From Ecdyonurus torrentis (Eukaryota > Arthropoda > Insecta > Ephemeroptera > Heptageniidae), in NCBI GenBank assembly GCA_949318235.1, contig OX439137.1, positions 19,571,202 to 19,635,201 of the forward strand: 64,000 nucleotides of DNA. Reading direction: 5' to 3'. The notes under the pieces were generated by a model. The model was not told the DNA's origin. It worked only from the letters and a program-made list of their open reading frames with translations, and did no database searches. Position 1 is the stretch's first letter; every line of letters starts with the position of its first letter. Below, piece after piece: positions 12,137-23,686 of the stretch. The position numbers were made by a program, and so were the translations under genes.

Positions 12137-12369
12137 AGTTAAAAATAATTGAATATTAAATTTTTTTAACGATAGTCGATAACCAATCTTACATAGCGCG
12201 GAAAAAATTCTAGACTTCCTAAATGTCCTATTCGTTAGCACTTTTTTTTTTTGAGAAAACCATTGCATTAAGGTCTAATTTTCTGAATATGGTTTATTAT
12301 ACTTTTAAATTTACTTAGTTAATAAAAATATGTTTGCATTACATCTTCATTTACACACTTTTTTCAAGC

Positions 12370-12596
12370 GGATAAAAATAAAAACTTAATAATTATGCAA
12401 GCTGAATGCACCAACATTTATACATAACATCATAATTTATGCTATATTGTATAGTGATTATATTACATAGCATAATTGTTAAGATGTTCAGCATAATTAA
12501 ATATATTATAACAAAATAACATTTATGCTGTAGAATAAAGAAATTATTCTATGAAGCATAAATTAAGTAGTTTATTTTTTCCGTGTGGTATACTCT
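12370..12596. mobile_element. MITE family C
   Basis: Starts near GGATAAAAATAAAAACTTAA and ends TAGTTTATTTTTTCCGTGTGG. Interior words TTATGCTATATTGTATAGTG and TAAGATGTTCAGCATAATTA are shared with 23238-23428 (in reverse) and 58440-58700. Confidence 0.8.
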
Positions 12597-12770
12597 CAAT
12601 GGTTTCGCAATGGTACTTACAGGTGTCAAAATTGTAAAAATGTTAATAGATTCAAACATATAAAAATGTGATCATATATAGCAACCATTATTTTAATTTC
12701 TATATTCTGACTGCAATAGGAATTGTCTGTTGAATTTTCTCATACATTAATAAAATAGTGATTCCATAAG

Positions 12771-13107
12771 ATTAGAGCCATAGATCAAATGAAACCACAA
12801 GTATTGTGCTTTTTTAATGATTAGACACAAAATGGGATTTACAAAACTAATGACAATTATTACCAAAATTTAAATGTAGCCCCACCACAAGAGAGCGTAA
12901 AAATACTGTAAAGTATGCTATTTTTATAGCTATTCCTATTTATGACATCAGAATAAACAGGCAAATATGTTGTGTGCAAAATTTTCTGATCACTGTTACG
13001 GTGATACAGTTTTAGGTTTTGAGAGCAACTAATGTTATTTATGTAAGTCCATTCAAGTATTTTGTGATGTAAATGCTAATGTTTTCTTCTGGTCTATGCC
13101 TATAATT
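12771..13107. mobile_element. MITE family H, second copy
   Basis: Same orientation and core as 11791-12136, with ends AGAGCCATAGATC and GGTCTATGCCTATAA. TGACGTCA is decayed to TGACATCA here. Confidence 0.75.
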
Positions 13108-14378
13108 GATATGAAATTCAAGACCTTCTGATGTTTCAAAGCTCGCATCTGATTGGTTACAGATTATCACTGGTAACAACCATTAATTTTTTTTACTGTT
13201 TTGTCATTGCTATATTATAAAGCCACTACATATATTTCTAAAACAAAATCAAATAACTCTTTGCTCATTTAACTTTGTACTATAACTACTTGTATGATAT
13301 CATTAATTAATATAAATATAATATAGAATGTTATAATAATAAGCTATAAAAAAATATTAAATAGTCCTTTTTCTAAAACCTATATTTTTTCTTTCAATTT
13401 TACGTAAATTTTAGAACTGTCTAATTTTTTGAAGAATTATGTGATGCCTGGATTTTTTTTATATAATATATAATTTTTTAAAGACAGCCTTTGCCGTCAG
13501 AAAAAAAAATAAAGATACCAAAATGGAAATGTAGCCCCACAAGAGAGCGTGAAAATACTGTAAAGTATGCTTAAATAAAATAAGTTACACTGCACGTATA
13601 TATTATACTGTGTATATATAATATAAAATCGGTAAATTTAGATCCTTTTTCTGATAACGTCACTCACTAGCAAACTTTTAAAGTTGTGTTTATAAAAATA
13701 TTTCCAATCATAAAAAAAATTCTATAAAAAATCACACAACTTTGAAATTTAACGTGAAATACAAATATGCAGTTCAGTAATTTTTTTTTCAAACTCAATC
13801 ACGATAGGAAATTTGTTTGGTTATTCAGAATTATACAGTAAAAAAATAGAAATGTCATAAATTGAATTTTGAGTAAAAATGTTTTTTTTTTAATAATTAA
13901 GAATATGTGTTGATAGAAAAAAATGCTATAAAAATACCGAATAATTATTATATTAGATAAGTAAGTTTGTTTTCCTCCTTATAAGTATTGATTTCATTTA
14001 TTAATTTTTAGTTTCCATTATCATCGATTACTATTGATTGATTAATATTTTAATTGCCCATTCAATTGTTTTTTCACCCAATATAACCACTAAAACTTTA
14101 AGTATTTTTAATTTTATCCTCTGCGCCTTTAACATTTTTTCATGAATGATTTTTGCTAACATACGTATAAAAAAAAAATCTAAATAATTCTGATAACATT
14201 TTGTTAAAAAAAATCATAAAATTTTGAGAGCGTACGTAATTGAACAAAGAAGTAATAATAATAATATTTGAAACAATTTAAAGTGTTTTCATGTATCTAA
14301 AAATTTTATTTATTAATTTGTCAAACCAAAACCATACTCACGCCCAATGCATTGTTGGTACTTGAAGTATAAAGTATA
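13108..14378. other. AT-rich intergenic stretch without recognised gene
   Basis: Only a fragment of the MITE family H core at 13520-13572 (GTAGCCCCACAAGAGAGCGT) stands out. No open frame with coding character, splice-bounded exon or RNA gene could be supported. Confidence 0.6.
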
Positions 14379-14605
14379 TAATGGAGCTTATCGATTTTGC
14401 GCGCTGAGAGACTCGAGGAAAGCTAAGGGTCCCCTAATTTAACATTACGCTTATGGGGAAAAACGCGTTTTTTGAGATTTTTGAGAAAACTACTCCACCA
14501 ATTTTGGAGAAATTTAAATGAGAAACACTAGACATACTTTTACGTGTTTTGAGCCATAGAAAATTTTTAAGAATTTTTTTAACCGATAATCTCCATTCAA
14601 TGCAA
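14379..14605 (+). repeat. Dispersed repeat about 225 bp, copy 2
   Basis: Homologous in the same direction to 822-1045; slightly longer in the middle. A (GA)n run follows at 14628-14655. Confidence 0.7.
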
Positions 14606-14624
14606 TGAGGAAAAAAATGGCAAA

Positions 14625-14655
<31 letters not shown>

Positions 14656-14671
14656 TAATTTTATCACACAT

Positions 14672-14925
14672 ATTATATTCTACAAGAGGACATTGTCCTG
14701 AATCGATAGATATGTGAATTTCCAATTTATGAGTTCATTAAATTTTTTTAATTAATTTTTGAAAGTATCACCAAATTACTTTGAAATGCATTTGAAATTA
14801 CCAACAGTAAAATCATTTTTCAAATTTCAAAATAAAATAAAAATACTTCATGAACTAAAAAAATTAGAAATTCACATATTAGGAGATTTGGGACAATATT
14901 GTCCTGTTTTAGAATAATATAAAAT
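14672..14925. mobile_element. Foldback family F, copy 1
   Basis: Left TTATATTCTACAAGAGGACA then TTGTCCTGAATCGAT and ATATGTGAATTT; right AAATTCACATATT, GGACAATATTGTCCTG and TTTTAGAATAATATAA. Other copies are at 23685-23955 and 51236-51592, with a fragment at 43222-43400. Confidence 0.7.
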
Positions 14926-15612
14926 AAAATAACCTTTTTTTTCTCACAATTTACTAAAAAATTATATATTATTTGTATAAAAAAATTCATTAAAAAAATA
15001 GAGATATACAGGCACTTATTTTTTGAGTTACCAATTATTATAAATTTAATTCACACCATATAGTTTCGTTACTAAGTTACAAGAATCATAGCAGATGTCA
15101 AAACACATTATCATTGCATAATGTGGGTATCTCTTAAAAAAAAATATTGATCACACATGTCATTTTGCACAAGTTAAAAAACAACAAAAATAATGATTTC
15201 TTGATCAGGAAACTCTAAAAATTGCTGTAGAGTGCATGGTTTAAAATTTTACGTTTTTTTTTTTTTTTTTTTTTTTCAAAAGTGTTATCAAAATAATAAT
15301 AAAAATATTAAAAAAATTTGTCAGATAATATGTTGTAATTTTTTCAATTATATTAAAAAAAAAATAATTTGAAGAATAAGGATTGTTTGATATTATTGAA
15401 GATAGTAAACAAATATAATGTTGTAGAAATCATAATGTAAATAAAATATAACATGAAAATTTTGAAGATAATAAAAAATTAATAAGTAATAATTTGCCAG
15501 TTTTATCAATTATCTTATCGTCCTTCTTAACAAACAAAAATAAATACGTAATAATTATGCTGACTTCTTCTTCTTATTTTTTTTCCAGCATTACGTCTAC
15601 GTTCTATGTATA
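14926..15612. other. AT-rich stretch without recognised gene
   Basis: Contains a T tract at 15254-15276 and a MITE family C end at about 15535-15565 (AAATACGTAATAATTATGCT). Nothing else is recognisable. Confidence 0.5.
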
Positions 15613-15920
15613 TAGGGTGTATGCATTCATGTTAAATTCAACGCCATGTTGGATCACTCAATAACATAGGCCACATAGGAAAATGACACATTTTTTCAGT
15701 TTAAATATACTATAAGCAATTGAAAGCAATATATATATATTTTTAATACGTTGAATTGGTATCTCAAGTATATGAGAAAAATTAACAAATTAACAAAAAA
15801 TTAATCAATTTCCCAGCCAAAAATGAAAAATTTCTTATAATGAGCAATGTTTTTCATTATTCCAGTATGGCGTCCAGGCGCATTACATGTAATGTCATAC
15901 GCATACAGTACACTCTATGC
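15613..15920. mobile_element. MITE family D, copy 1
   Basis: Ends AGGGTGTATGCATTCATG and GTCATACGCATACAGTACAC. Shared interior: CACTCAATAACATAGGC, GAAAATGACACATTTTT and TGAGCAATGTTTTTCATT followed by CCAGTATGGCG. Copies at 42060-42356 and 53249-53514. Confidence 0.75.
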
Positions 15921-15949
15921 AATCACGCTCATGAGCTTCAGTATTATTG

Positions 15950-16031
<82 letters not shown>
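15950..16031. repeat. (TA)n microsatellite
   Basis: About 80 bp of TA repeats. The tyrosine/isoleucine open frames across it are artefacts. Confidence 0.95.
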
Positions 16032-16059
16032 AAAGTTCTCTAAAGACTACATGAAACAA

Positions 16060-16205
16060 CATTGTGCTTTTTAATAATTTAACACAAAATGGGATCTCCA
16101 AAACTGATGCCAATTTTTAACAGTGTATAAATGTAGACCCACCACAATAGAGCGTAGTTATACTGTAACGACCTATGCTATTTGCGTGACTGTTTCTATT
16201 TCATG
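16060..16205. mobile_element. MITE family H, partial copy
   Basis: AACACAAAATGGGATCTCCA, then GTAGACCCACCACAATAGAGCG and TATGCTATTTGCGTGA match the core of 11791-12136, in the same orientation. The terminal inverted ends are not seen. Confidence 0.6.
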
Positions 16206-16426
16206 CCATTTTTGTGTATTTTTAAATATATAGGAAAAATTCCCTAATTATAAAAAATTATATATGAAGTTGTAGCTTAAAAACTAAAGAACACGGCTAT
16301 GTTATTTGTTTTCCAGGTTCCGATTCAGATTTTTGAGATACTTGTGAAAAACTACTTTTGAAATTTTCAAAAATAAATGTCATTCTTTTAGAGTATATAC
16401 GTAAACAAATTTGCTGGAATGCCAAA

Positions 16427-16430
<4 letters not shown>

Positions 16431-16515
<85 letters not shown>
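16431..16515. repeat. (TA)n microsatellite
   Basis: About 85 bp of uninterrupted TA repeats. Confidence 0.95.
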
Positions 16516-16518
<3 letters not shown>

Positions 16519-16581
16519 CGTGTGTCTTCTTTAGAATGTCCTTTTTATACATATTACGTATATACTATATTACAGTATACT

Positions 16582-16692
16582 AAATGCCGTTCATAAACCC
16601 TGTTCACTTGCACCAAAATATGCGCATTCCATTTGATTAACCATAGCTGATCGTCATTTTAGGAGCAAAGAACAGGGTTTACGAACAGCATT
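16582..16692. mobile_element. MITE family A, full copy
   Basis: 111 bp, ends AATGCCGTTCATAAACCCTG and CAGGGTTTACGAACAGCATT, with TATGCGCATTCCATTTG and GATCGTCATTTTAGGAG inside. It lies just outside the large foldback that begins near 16708. Confidence 0.85.
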
Positions 16693-17089
16693 ACTATCAT
16701 ATAAATTTTTATTCTATTTCCTTACAGTAAAGGTAAAGAATAAAATTTTCTATGACAAAGTATAACCGCACAAATCAAAACGTACGATATATAGTATGAA
16801 AGTTGCACCATGACCGTTAACCATAAGAAGTGTGTACCTGGGATTTGCCATCGTTATATCTTTGTTTATGTGACCTGATGAGTTAACGAATGCCCGCGCA
16901 AACCCGAGATCCATGTGTGAAAATATGTAAACGATACCTACGTATGAGTACCATAATGGTAGGACTGGGAACTGTTTCTGTTGACTTATGTATGAACGTA
17001 CAAAGAAGCGACCGGATGGTAATCACTCATTAAGAGCTTAGCAGATTAGTATGCACTCACGCACAGTGATTAGCCTTTTTTTTTTTTTT

Positions 17090-17092
<3 letters not shown>

Positions 17093-17145
<53 letters not shown>
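17093..17145. repeat. (TA)n microsatellite, left flank of the 1.1 kb TIR element
   Basis: TA repeats run into the terminal CCCTGG of the element. A matching (TA)n tract of about 28 bp lies at 18247-18274 on the other side, so a TA target duplication cannot be counted but is compatible. Confidence 0.9.
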
Positions 17146-17147
<2 letters not shown>

Positions 17148-18246
17148 CTGGTCAAAAATCGGGCCCGAATTAAGTCCGCCAGCCCGAAAAATACAAATTC
17201 GGATCCGAATTTTCAATTTCGGGCCCGAATTATTAATTTTCGGACGGCGGACCCGATTTCATTCCGCTTTTGATCATGCTCCGATTTGCTTCCGAAATAC
17301 GTCCGAAAGTAAAAGTGCTTTTAACACACTTTCGGACCAAAAGCGGGTCAAAATCGGGCCAAAATTGAAAATTGCGCGCGCATCGTAAAAAGGAGAGGGG
17401 AATAGAAAATTAACAGTTCAGCTGGTGACAAAAATGGCGTTGACATGTACCGGCTAAATTCCTAGTATTAATTAAAATTAAAGGTGTTTTAAGCAAGTAC
17501 TGAAAGGTTAGCTAATGTGAATTTTATTTTTAAATGGGTAAGTCATATTTTACATTAATTTTTTATTCAGTAACTCAATTATATAAGCTAATATTTTGAA
17601 ATATATATGCTGCATGACCGCGTTGGGGAAAGCTTATGAAGCTTTTAACCGTGGGCTTGACTTTCGAACATCTTGTAAGCTTTTCTATTAACAAAATAGC
17701 AACTATCTGCGTAGACAATATACCCGATACTTTATTATTTGATAATTTGTGCTCTTTTTATTATAATTATTGTTTTCTTTATTGATCTGTCTACATTTAA
17801 TCATATACAATAGGACTCTGGAAAAAAATTGCTGCAGTTTTGTAATCATTTTATATATAATTTTTTTTTTTTAATATTTTTTTTTGTTTAACTTTATATT
17901 TAGAGACAAAAAGCATGATGAATTGAAAATTATTTTTTTTTAATATTTGAAGTGTTTTGCATGAAAAATTAATATTATGTAACAAAAGTGAAAGCCCGCA
18001 AATGAACCCGAAAGTCATCCGAAATTAATCCGATTTGCTTCCGAATTTGCCCCGATTTGCTTCCGAATTTGCCCCGATTCGGATCCGTTTCGGCCCCGAT
18101 TCTTGGCAGCTTCTGCCCCGCTTCTGCCCCGATTCTTGGCCGCTTCTGGGCAGTTTCTGCCAAGAATCGGGGCAGATTCGGATCCGAAATTTGATCCGAA
18201 TTTTAAGCAATTTCGGGTCCGATTCGGGCCCGATTTTTGACCAGGG
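17146..18246. mobile_element. Non-autonomous 1.1 kb TIR transposon inserted in (TA)n
   Basis: Ends CCCTGGTCAAAAATCGGGCC and GGCCCGATTTTTGACCAGGG are perfect inverted repeats for at least 25 bp. Subterminal zones are crowded with short words such as TTCGGATCCGAATT, TCGGGCCCGA and CCGATTTGCTTCCGAA in both directions; around 18085-18170 they form a hairpin with CGATTCTTGGC / GCCAAGAATCG. The middle is AT-rich and codes for nothing. The open frames rich in Pro/Arg/Ser at 17975-18325 are by-products of the subterminal words. Superfamily uncertain; TA flanks suggest Tc1/mariner-like target choice. Confidence 0.85.
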
Positions 18247-18277
<31 letters not shown>

Positions 18278-18390
18278 TCATTTCTTTTACCTTACAATCA
18301 AAATACACAAAGTATATTTACTTAGGGGTGATTAAAACTAAAGGTATAAATTTATTTAATGAGTATATAATGACCTACCGCGCAGCAAGT

Positions 18391-18500
18391 AATGCTGTTC
18401 GTAAACCCTGTTCTATACTCCTAAAATGACGATCGCCTTTGGTTTTTCAAATAGAATGCGCATTTTTTGGTGCAAGAGAACAGGGTTTACGAACAGCATT
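18391..18500. mobile_element. MITE family A, full copy inside the large foldback
   Basis: 110 bp with near-perfect ends AATGCTGTTCGTAAACCCTG and CAGGGTTTACGAACAGCATT. It is in the opposite orientation to 16582-16692, judged by the internal GATCGTCATTTTAG / CTAAAATGACGATC word. Confidence 0.9.
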
Positions 18501-18911
18501 AGTATAAAAAATATGGACTCATTATTAAAGTTTAAAAAGGGTGGAAAAATGTACTTTTTGGCACAATAACAAATGAAGAAAAAAAAATTGTTGTTCTATA
18601 ATTGTTTCTTCATAATTGTTTTTCTGTTCTTTTCTTTTATTGTATAAAAAAAACTGATGTTAGTCATATTTTTATTTAGAAAGGGTGTCAAATTAATTCC
18701 ATTATATTGTCTTTATTTACTGTTTTTATATTTTGTTTATTCTGCTACTTCCTTTTTTTTTTTTTTTTTTTTTTTTTGTTAACCTATCCTATAAGTATGA
18801 ATAATACTATAGTATAACTTATACTATGATAATACTGAATGTACTTAAAGTACGGGGGAAAAAATAGTAGCTTTTCACTTTTCTTTCTTTTTAAAACATT
18901 TATCTTCTGAA

Positions 18912-19130
18912 AAAGGGTTTGGCTTTCGTGTTACACCGTGTTATATAAGCAGTATAAACTGACATTGAAAAGGAATTCGGCTCGACCGGGACTCGAACCC
19001 AGATCTTTGGACCACTGCGTTGGTCTGGGAAACCAAAGATCCGGGTTCGAGTCCCGGTCGAGCCGAATTCCTTTTCAATGTCAGTTTACTGCTTATATAA
19101 CACGGTGTAACACGCAAGCCAAACCCTTTC
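18912..19130. mobile_element. 219 bp palindrome built on a tRNA 3' half
   Basis: Arms of about 99 bp (18912-19010, 19032-19130) are nearly perfect inverted repeats round a loop of about 21 bp. Each arm contains a T-arm-like stem CCGGGTTCGAGTCCCGG (or its complement), i.e. a Pol III B box, then GAATTCCTTTTCAATGTCAG and GCTTATATAACACGGTGTAA. It looks like two copies of a tRNA-related sequence joined head to head, or a TIR element that captured a tRNA end. Not a functional tRNA. Confidence 0.8.
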
Positions 19131-19814
19131 ATTAAAACTTCCCGTGTAAAATAGGCGTTAAATTACAAACTCTCATTTATCTTTCTTTTACTAAAATTGA
19201 TTTTGTATGAGCACCGCTCGCTGATTGTAAGAATGACAACATGCGACCAATATTTTATATATGTATAACCTGATATATAAATATTTAAATAGACACACAC
19301 ACACAATCACCTAAGTAGATATACTTTGTGTATTTTGATTTTTAGGTGAAAAAAATGAACATATATATACATTACACATATTATAGATAATTATATTTAA
19401 AAAAAAAATCCAATCACTGTGCGTGAGTGCATACTAATCTGCTAAGCTCTTAACGAGTGATTACCATCCGGTCGCTTCTTTGTACATTCATACTTAAGTC
19501 AACAGAAACAGTTCCCAGTCCTACCATTATATTACTCATATGTAGGTATCGTTTGCACATTTTCACACATGGATCTCGGGTTTGCGCGGGCATTCGTTAA
19601 CTCAGCAGGTCACATAAACAAAGATATAACGATGGCAAATCCCAGGTACACACTTCTTATGGTTAACGGTCATGGTGCAACTTTCATACTATTATATCGT
19701 ACGTTTTGATTTGTGCGGTTATACTTTGTCATATAAGTTTTAATCTCTGCTTTTATTGTAACGAAATAGAATATATTATAAAAAATAAAGAAATAAAAAA
19801 GAGACTGTAAATTT

Positions 19815-20286
19815 ACTTAATTTAATTTAAGCCCGGGCTGATTTTTTTTTCACCGATTTGGCTTGAAACCCGGTTTAAGCTTGACATTGATCTTTAAATC
19901 GAAAAACGAGCCAAATATTGAAAATCTTTGATATATTTGAGCTCAAATTTGAAAACAAGCTCTCGTGAGTCTATGAGAAAAAAAAGTTCGTCTTTCATTA
20001 AAAAAAAAAAAAAAAAAAGAAAAAGATTTTGAAAGACAAAAATCTTTAAATTAAATTAAGAATTCCTTAACAATAACAACTGGTATAAACAATTTATTTT
20101 ACATGCTATAGAGAATTAAAAATATCCTATTAACCAAAAATACAAACTTTTTTCTACTTACTTCATTTTTTTTTAGCTCGTTTTCTGTTAAAAAAAAAAA
20201 AAAAAAAAAAAGGCAGCTCTCAATGATTAGTCCTGGCACGTGTTTAAACCGGTTTAAATTTAACGAGATTTTTAAAGCTATTTTAT
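19815..20286. mobile_element. Foldback element with CCCGGGTTT-type words, copy 2
   Basis: Homologous to 8178-8696: GCCCGGGCTGATTTTTTTTT, GGCTTGAAACCCGG, AAATCGAAAAACGAGCCAAA and, at the right end, AAACCGGTTTAAATTTAACG. More decayed than copy 1. Confidence 0.6.
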
Positions 20287-20289
20287 TTT

Positions 20290-21260
20290 TATATCCTTTA
20301 GGTTAGGCAAATTTGTGGTCACATATGCTTCGCAGGTTGCATACCACTAGCGTTCTCAGGGGCACCCACCAAAAACTTTTATTTTATTATTTTAAGGCAG
20401 TCCCAACTATGTATTGTGCCTATTATTTTTTTTTCGAACCAAATCCCTTTCTGAATCGATTTGTATTACTGTGCTTAGAATACTATAATAATAATAATAA
20501 ACCTCGAGGACAGGCATTTACGTGTCATGCAGAAAGCTGCAGTTTGTGGCACAGCTAGTATCGTGCGCAAAGTGCTTAGTTTGTGACCTCTCTTTTTGCC
20601 ACCTGCAGTTTCTATCAGATAATTAGTACTGGATTATTCTCACCTTCCCCTTGAATCAAGTAGGATTCCGGTGTATGGTGTTACAGAAGAAAAAAAATTA
20701 CATATTTTAATAATAAAAATAAAGAAAAAACAAGTAAATTCATATCATTTTCTAAAAGAAGACAAAAAAAGTGTCTATAACGCACAAGATATGGTAACTT
20801 AGCCACACCGCTCTGTTAGCAGCGGATACCCAGCTGTTAAACTTATTCACAATACCTAACGATCCACCTTCGTGACTAGGAAGCCTGCTAGCCCGGCTTT
20901 TATTGCCTGTCCAAAAGACGGTAATTGCTTACATGAACCATTAATGAGAAGTGAAGTCCGGAGATGATCTACTCGATCCGCACGCTTCACCCGACTTCTT
21001 GATGCCGCGGTAACCACACATCATACATTTACATCCCAATGCTCGAGAATGCAGTGCAAGTGCACGCACAATGGCAAGGATGTGAAGCCTTAGTGCTCTT
21101 CATCATTACACTAAATAACACATGTCATCTGCAAGAGTCATTACCCACATTTTTATATTTATACGTAATAGTCATACGGACTTCAAATATTCCGGGAACA
21201 CGTAATTGGCAAGGGTCATTTTGCCATTATATATTACGTTGGCAATCATTGCCTAATTCG
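20290..21260. other. Intergenic stretch of somewhat higher GC without recognised gene
   Basis: 20800-21070 is richer in G and C than its surroundings, but every frame is short and I recognise no protein motif, splice-bounded exon or RNA structure. It may be an old transposon body. Confidence 0.4.
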
Positions 21261-21278
21261 CTCATTGGCCGAAATAAG

Positions 21279-21440
21279 TGACCACGTTGAGGAGTGGTTT
21301 TGCGTTTTTGTCAAGATCCGAAGTTCGGTACTTGTGCATCGGGATTTTGACCACGTCGCAGAATGGTTTTTGTGAATTGACCAGATCGCGGACTGAAAAA
21401 TACATTTTTATCATTTCGCGGAGTGGCATTTTGATAATGG
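21279..21440. repeat. Five degenerate tandem units of about 30-37 bp
   Basis: Related units start at about 21280, 21312, 21349, 21379 and 21410, each with a version of GACCACGTCGCGGAGTGG followed by T-rich sequence. TTGGCC precedes the first unit (21265) and GGCCAA follows the last (21439), so the whole block has short inverted edges. Confidence 0.5.
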
Positions 21441-21508
21441 CCAATAATAATATAATATATAAAAAAGAAGAGGATATATATATTAAGGAAAATAAACTAT
21501 TGCGGTTA

Positions 21509-22172
21509 GGTATGATAAATTTGAAAGAAAAGGATAGGAGAAACCAGTGAGGGTCTTAATTACCATAGTGAAGAGAGTATCATTAAAAAATAAAAATAAT
21601 ACAGTAATAGTATTTTAGGAGTTTTTGGTGAAAATTACAATTACGCCTGCAAATTTCATAGTTTGGCTTTTTGCTTCATCATCTATTCTGTGTTTATAAA
21701 AAAATTGATACTTCACTGTTTAAAAGTTTAGAAATAATATTTAATATGTAAGCTTTCAGTAGGTTGTGATGCAGGTAGTTAATTTACTATGTTTGCAATT
21801 TCAGCCGCCACTTTTTACCAAAAAATATGCTCTCTAATCAAGGTCCATATATAAGAGGTTAGATGCCACGGGAAAAGTTTTGGCCGTCATATCACCGGGT
21901 GTATTTTTATTCACCTTATTAAGTTATTAGTGACGTAATTGGTGAACGGCATCGTATTGGCTTAGAATCAAGTACATCCATCACAAAATAAAATCAACTG
22001 CGCGAGTTTTGTGCTGCGCTCAACCTCTCAGGTCTCTAATAATAATTAAGTGTTAATCCAATGTTAGTTTTTATCTCTTAGCTAATGAGATTTTCACCAA
22101 GCTATGGGACTCTCTTTACTTTCGTAAGGCCCTTGATGGTTTCTCGAATCCTTTTCTTTCAAATTTATTTTG
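21509..22172. mobile_element. Foldback family G, about 660 bp
   Basis: Left arm AAATTTGAAAGAAAAGGATA, GGAGAAACCAGTGAGGGTC and GTGAAGAGAGT; right arm GGGACTCTCTTTAC, GTAAGGCCCTTGATGGTTTC and CCTTTTCTTTCAAATTT. The same arm recurs at 30655-31013, 31536-31650, 44697-44835, 45866-46043, 48300-48660 and 48838-48900. Confidence 0.75.
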
Positions 22173-22626
22173 TTATATAAAAAAAGAAGGCATATTATCA
22201 AAATGTTTATTATTTAATTTATATTATATATCATTTTTAATAATATTATAATTGATGAAAAGAACATACAAAATAAGAAAACAACTTTTATTATACATTT
22301 ACACACAACCTTACACTGAAAAAGAGAATAACAAATAAGTATTCTTTATTATTATTGATTGTAATTGCATGAATGCTGTTTGTAAACCATGTTTTCTGCT
22401 ACTCAAATGACTATCAACTATAGTTATTCAAATGTAACCTGGGGGCTGATTATTTAACTTCATAATGAACCAAGGTGTATAATTCGCCCTTTTACTGTTG
22501 TCAAAACTCAGTTCCCTTTCGTAAAACTTTGATTTTTGACATACGTCATAGAAGGTGACTGTCAATAGAGCCAATAGATGTAATAATAATAATATATGTA
22601 ATAATGGCAATAGAGTCTCTCAGGTA

Positions 22627-22900
22627 TAATACCACAATAATTACGTTATAAGTTAATAATTACGTTAATTACGTTAATAAGTACGTTATCTCCTATACTA
22701 AGAATGTCAGATTGGTTCCGCGCGCCAATTGCGACTTGTGGAAGCGGTACTAACTAGACGCCGTCATTTGAAGTAACTTAGTTAAAGTAAGTCATACGCA
22801 TGTAGTTATAGTACCGCTTCCGCAGTCGCAATTGGCGCGCAGAACTGATCTGACATTCTCAGTATAGGAGATAACATACTGTCTAATTACTGTGGTATAA
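22627..22900. mobile_element. MITE family E, copy 1
   Basis: Long inverted arms: TACCACAATAATTA outside, TATCTCCTATACTAAGAATG and GCGCGCCAATTGCGACT inside, mirrored by AGTCGCAATTGGCGCGC, CATTCTCAGTATAGGAGATA and TAATTACTGTGGTA. Copies at 32830-32978 and 33752-33880. Confidence 0.85.
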
Positions 22901-23237
22901 TACATTATTACCTGGAAGAGGAGCAGGGACACAAAATCCCCCCCCCCCCCCTGGTTTTAATTCACCTCCTATGACGTTTCATACCTGATGCAGCCTAGGC
23001 AAACAACACCACCTTCTATATAATACATCCTGATAATGAACGAAATTATTTGATATCTAATGCGAATTTCTTTGTTGACAACAAAATAAAAAAATTACAG
23101 AATCAACCCTTTTGCATTTTTTATAGTAAGAAAACACGGTTTGCTATGTAGATTTGAAAATTAATAAAATATAAAGATTGTCTTATTTTTATTGTAAAAT
23201 TGAATATGGGATCAAATTCTAGCACTCGTCTACAAAG

Positions 23238-23428
23238 ATAAAATAAATAACGTAATTTATGCTGCAAAGATTACTATATAGTAGAGCACAAATGTTGCTG
23301 TAATAATTATGCTGAACATCTTAACTATTACTCTATAATCACTATACAATATAGCATAAATTATGTTTTAATGTATAAATGTTGCTGCATTAAGCTAGCA
23401 TAATTATTACGTATTTTTGTCCGTGTAT
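23238..23428. mobile_element. MITE family C
   Basis: AAATAAATAACGTAATTTATGC at the left and GCATAATTATTACGTATTTT then TGTCCGTGTA at the right. Oriented opposite to 12370-12596. Confidence 0.8.
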
Positions 23429-23655
23429 GCTAGAACATTTGATCCGAAGACTCAAATTAGACGATATTTGGTTTTTATTAATTTTCATTTCAATGTGCTT
23501 TAATCTCTACTATTTTCCCCTTATTATTATTATTATTATTATTTTTAACATATCAGTTGCAGTCATAGAGCAAAAGTCAATTGAATTTTAGATTACATTC
23601 AGAAGTGACTTTTTGATGAGTAAACAAGAAATAGTTTAAATTATTTGAGGAAGAC

Positions 23656-23684
<29 letters not shown>

Positions 23685-23686
<2 letters not shown>

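Larger units (their letters stand above)
16708..19777. mobile_element. Large foldback element with about 0.45 kb arms, carrying three later insertions
   Basis: Left arm 16708-17092 continued at 18275-18336; right arm about 19295-19777, inverted. Shared words: TATGACAAAGTATAACCGCA, TTGCGCGGG / CCCGCGCAA, CACTCACGCACAGTGATT, and ACAAAGTATAT next to TCAAAATACAC. The left arm is interrupted by a (TA)n tract that holds a 1.1 kb TIR element (17146-18246). Two more elements (18391-18500, 18912-19130) sit between the arms. No coding sequence. With insertions removed the element would be a little under 2 kb. Confidence 0.8.

Noticed and set aside
17975..18325. Overlapping Pro/Arg/Ser-rich open frames on both strands
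   Set aside because: They follow the subterminal words of the 1.1 kb TIR element in several frames at once and have no splice or start context.
18960..19075. tRNA gene within the palindrome
   Set aside because: Only the T-arm and part of an acceptor stem are tRNA-like; the 5' half is the mirror image of the 3' half, so no cloverleaf is possible.
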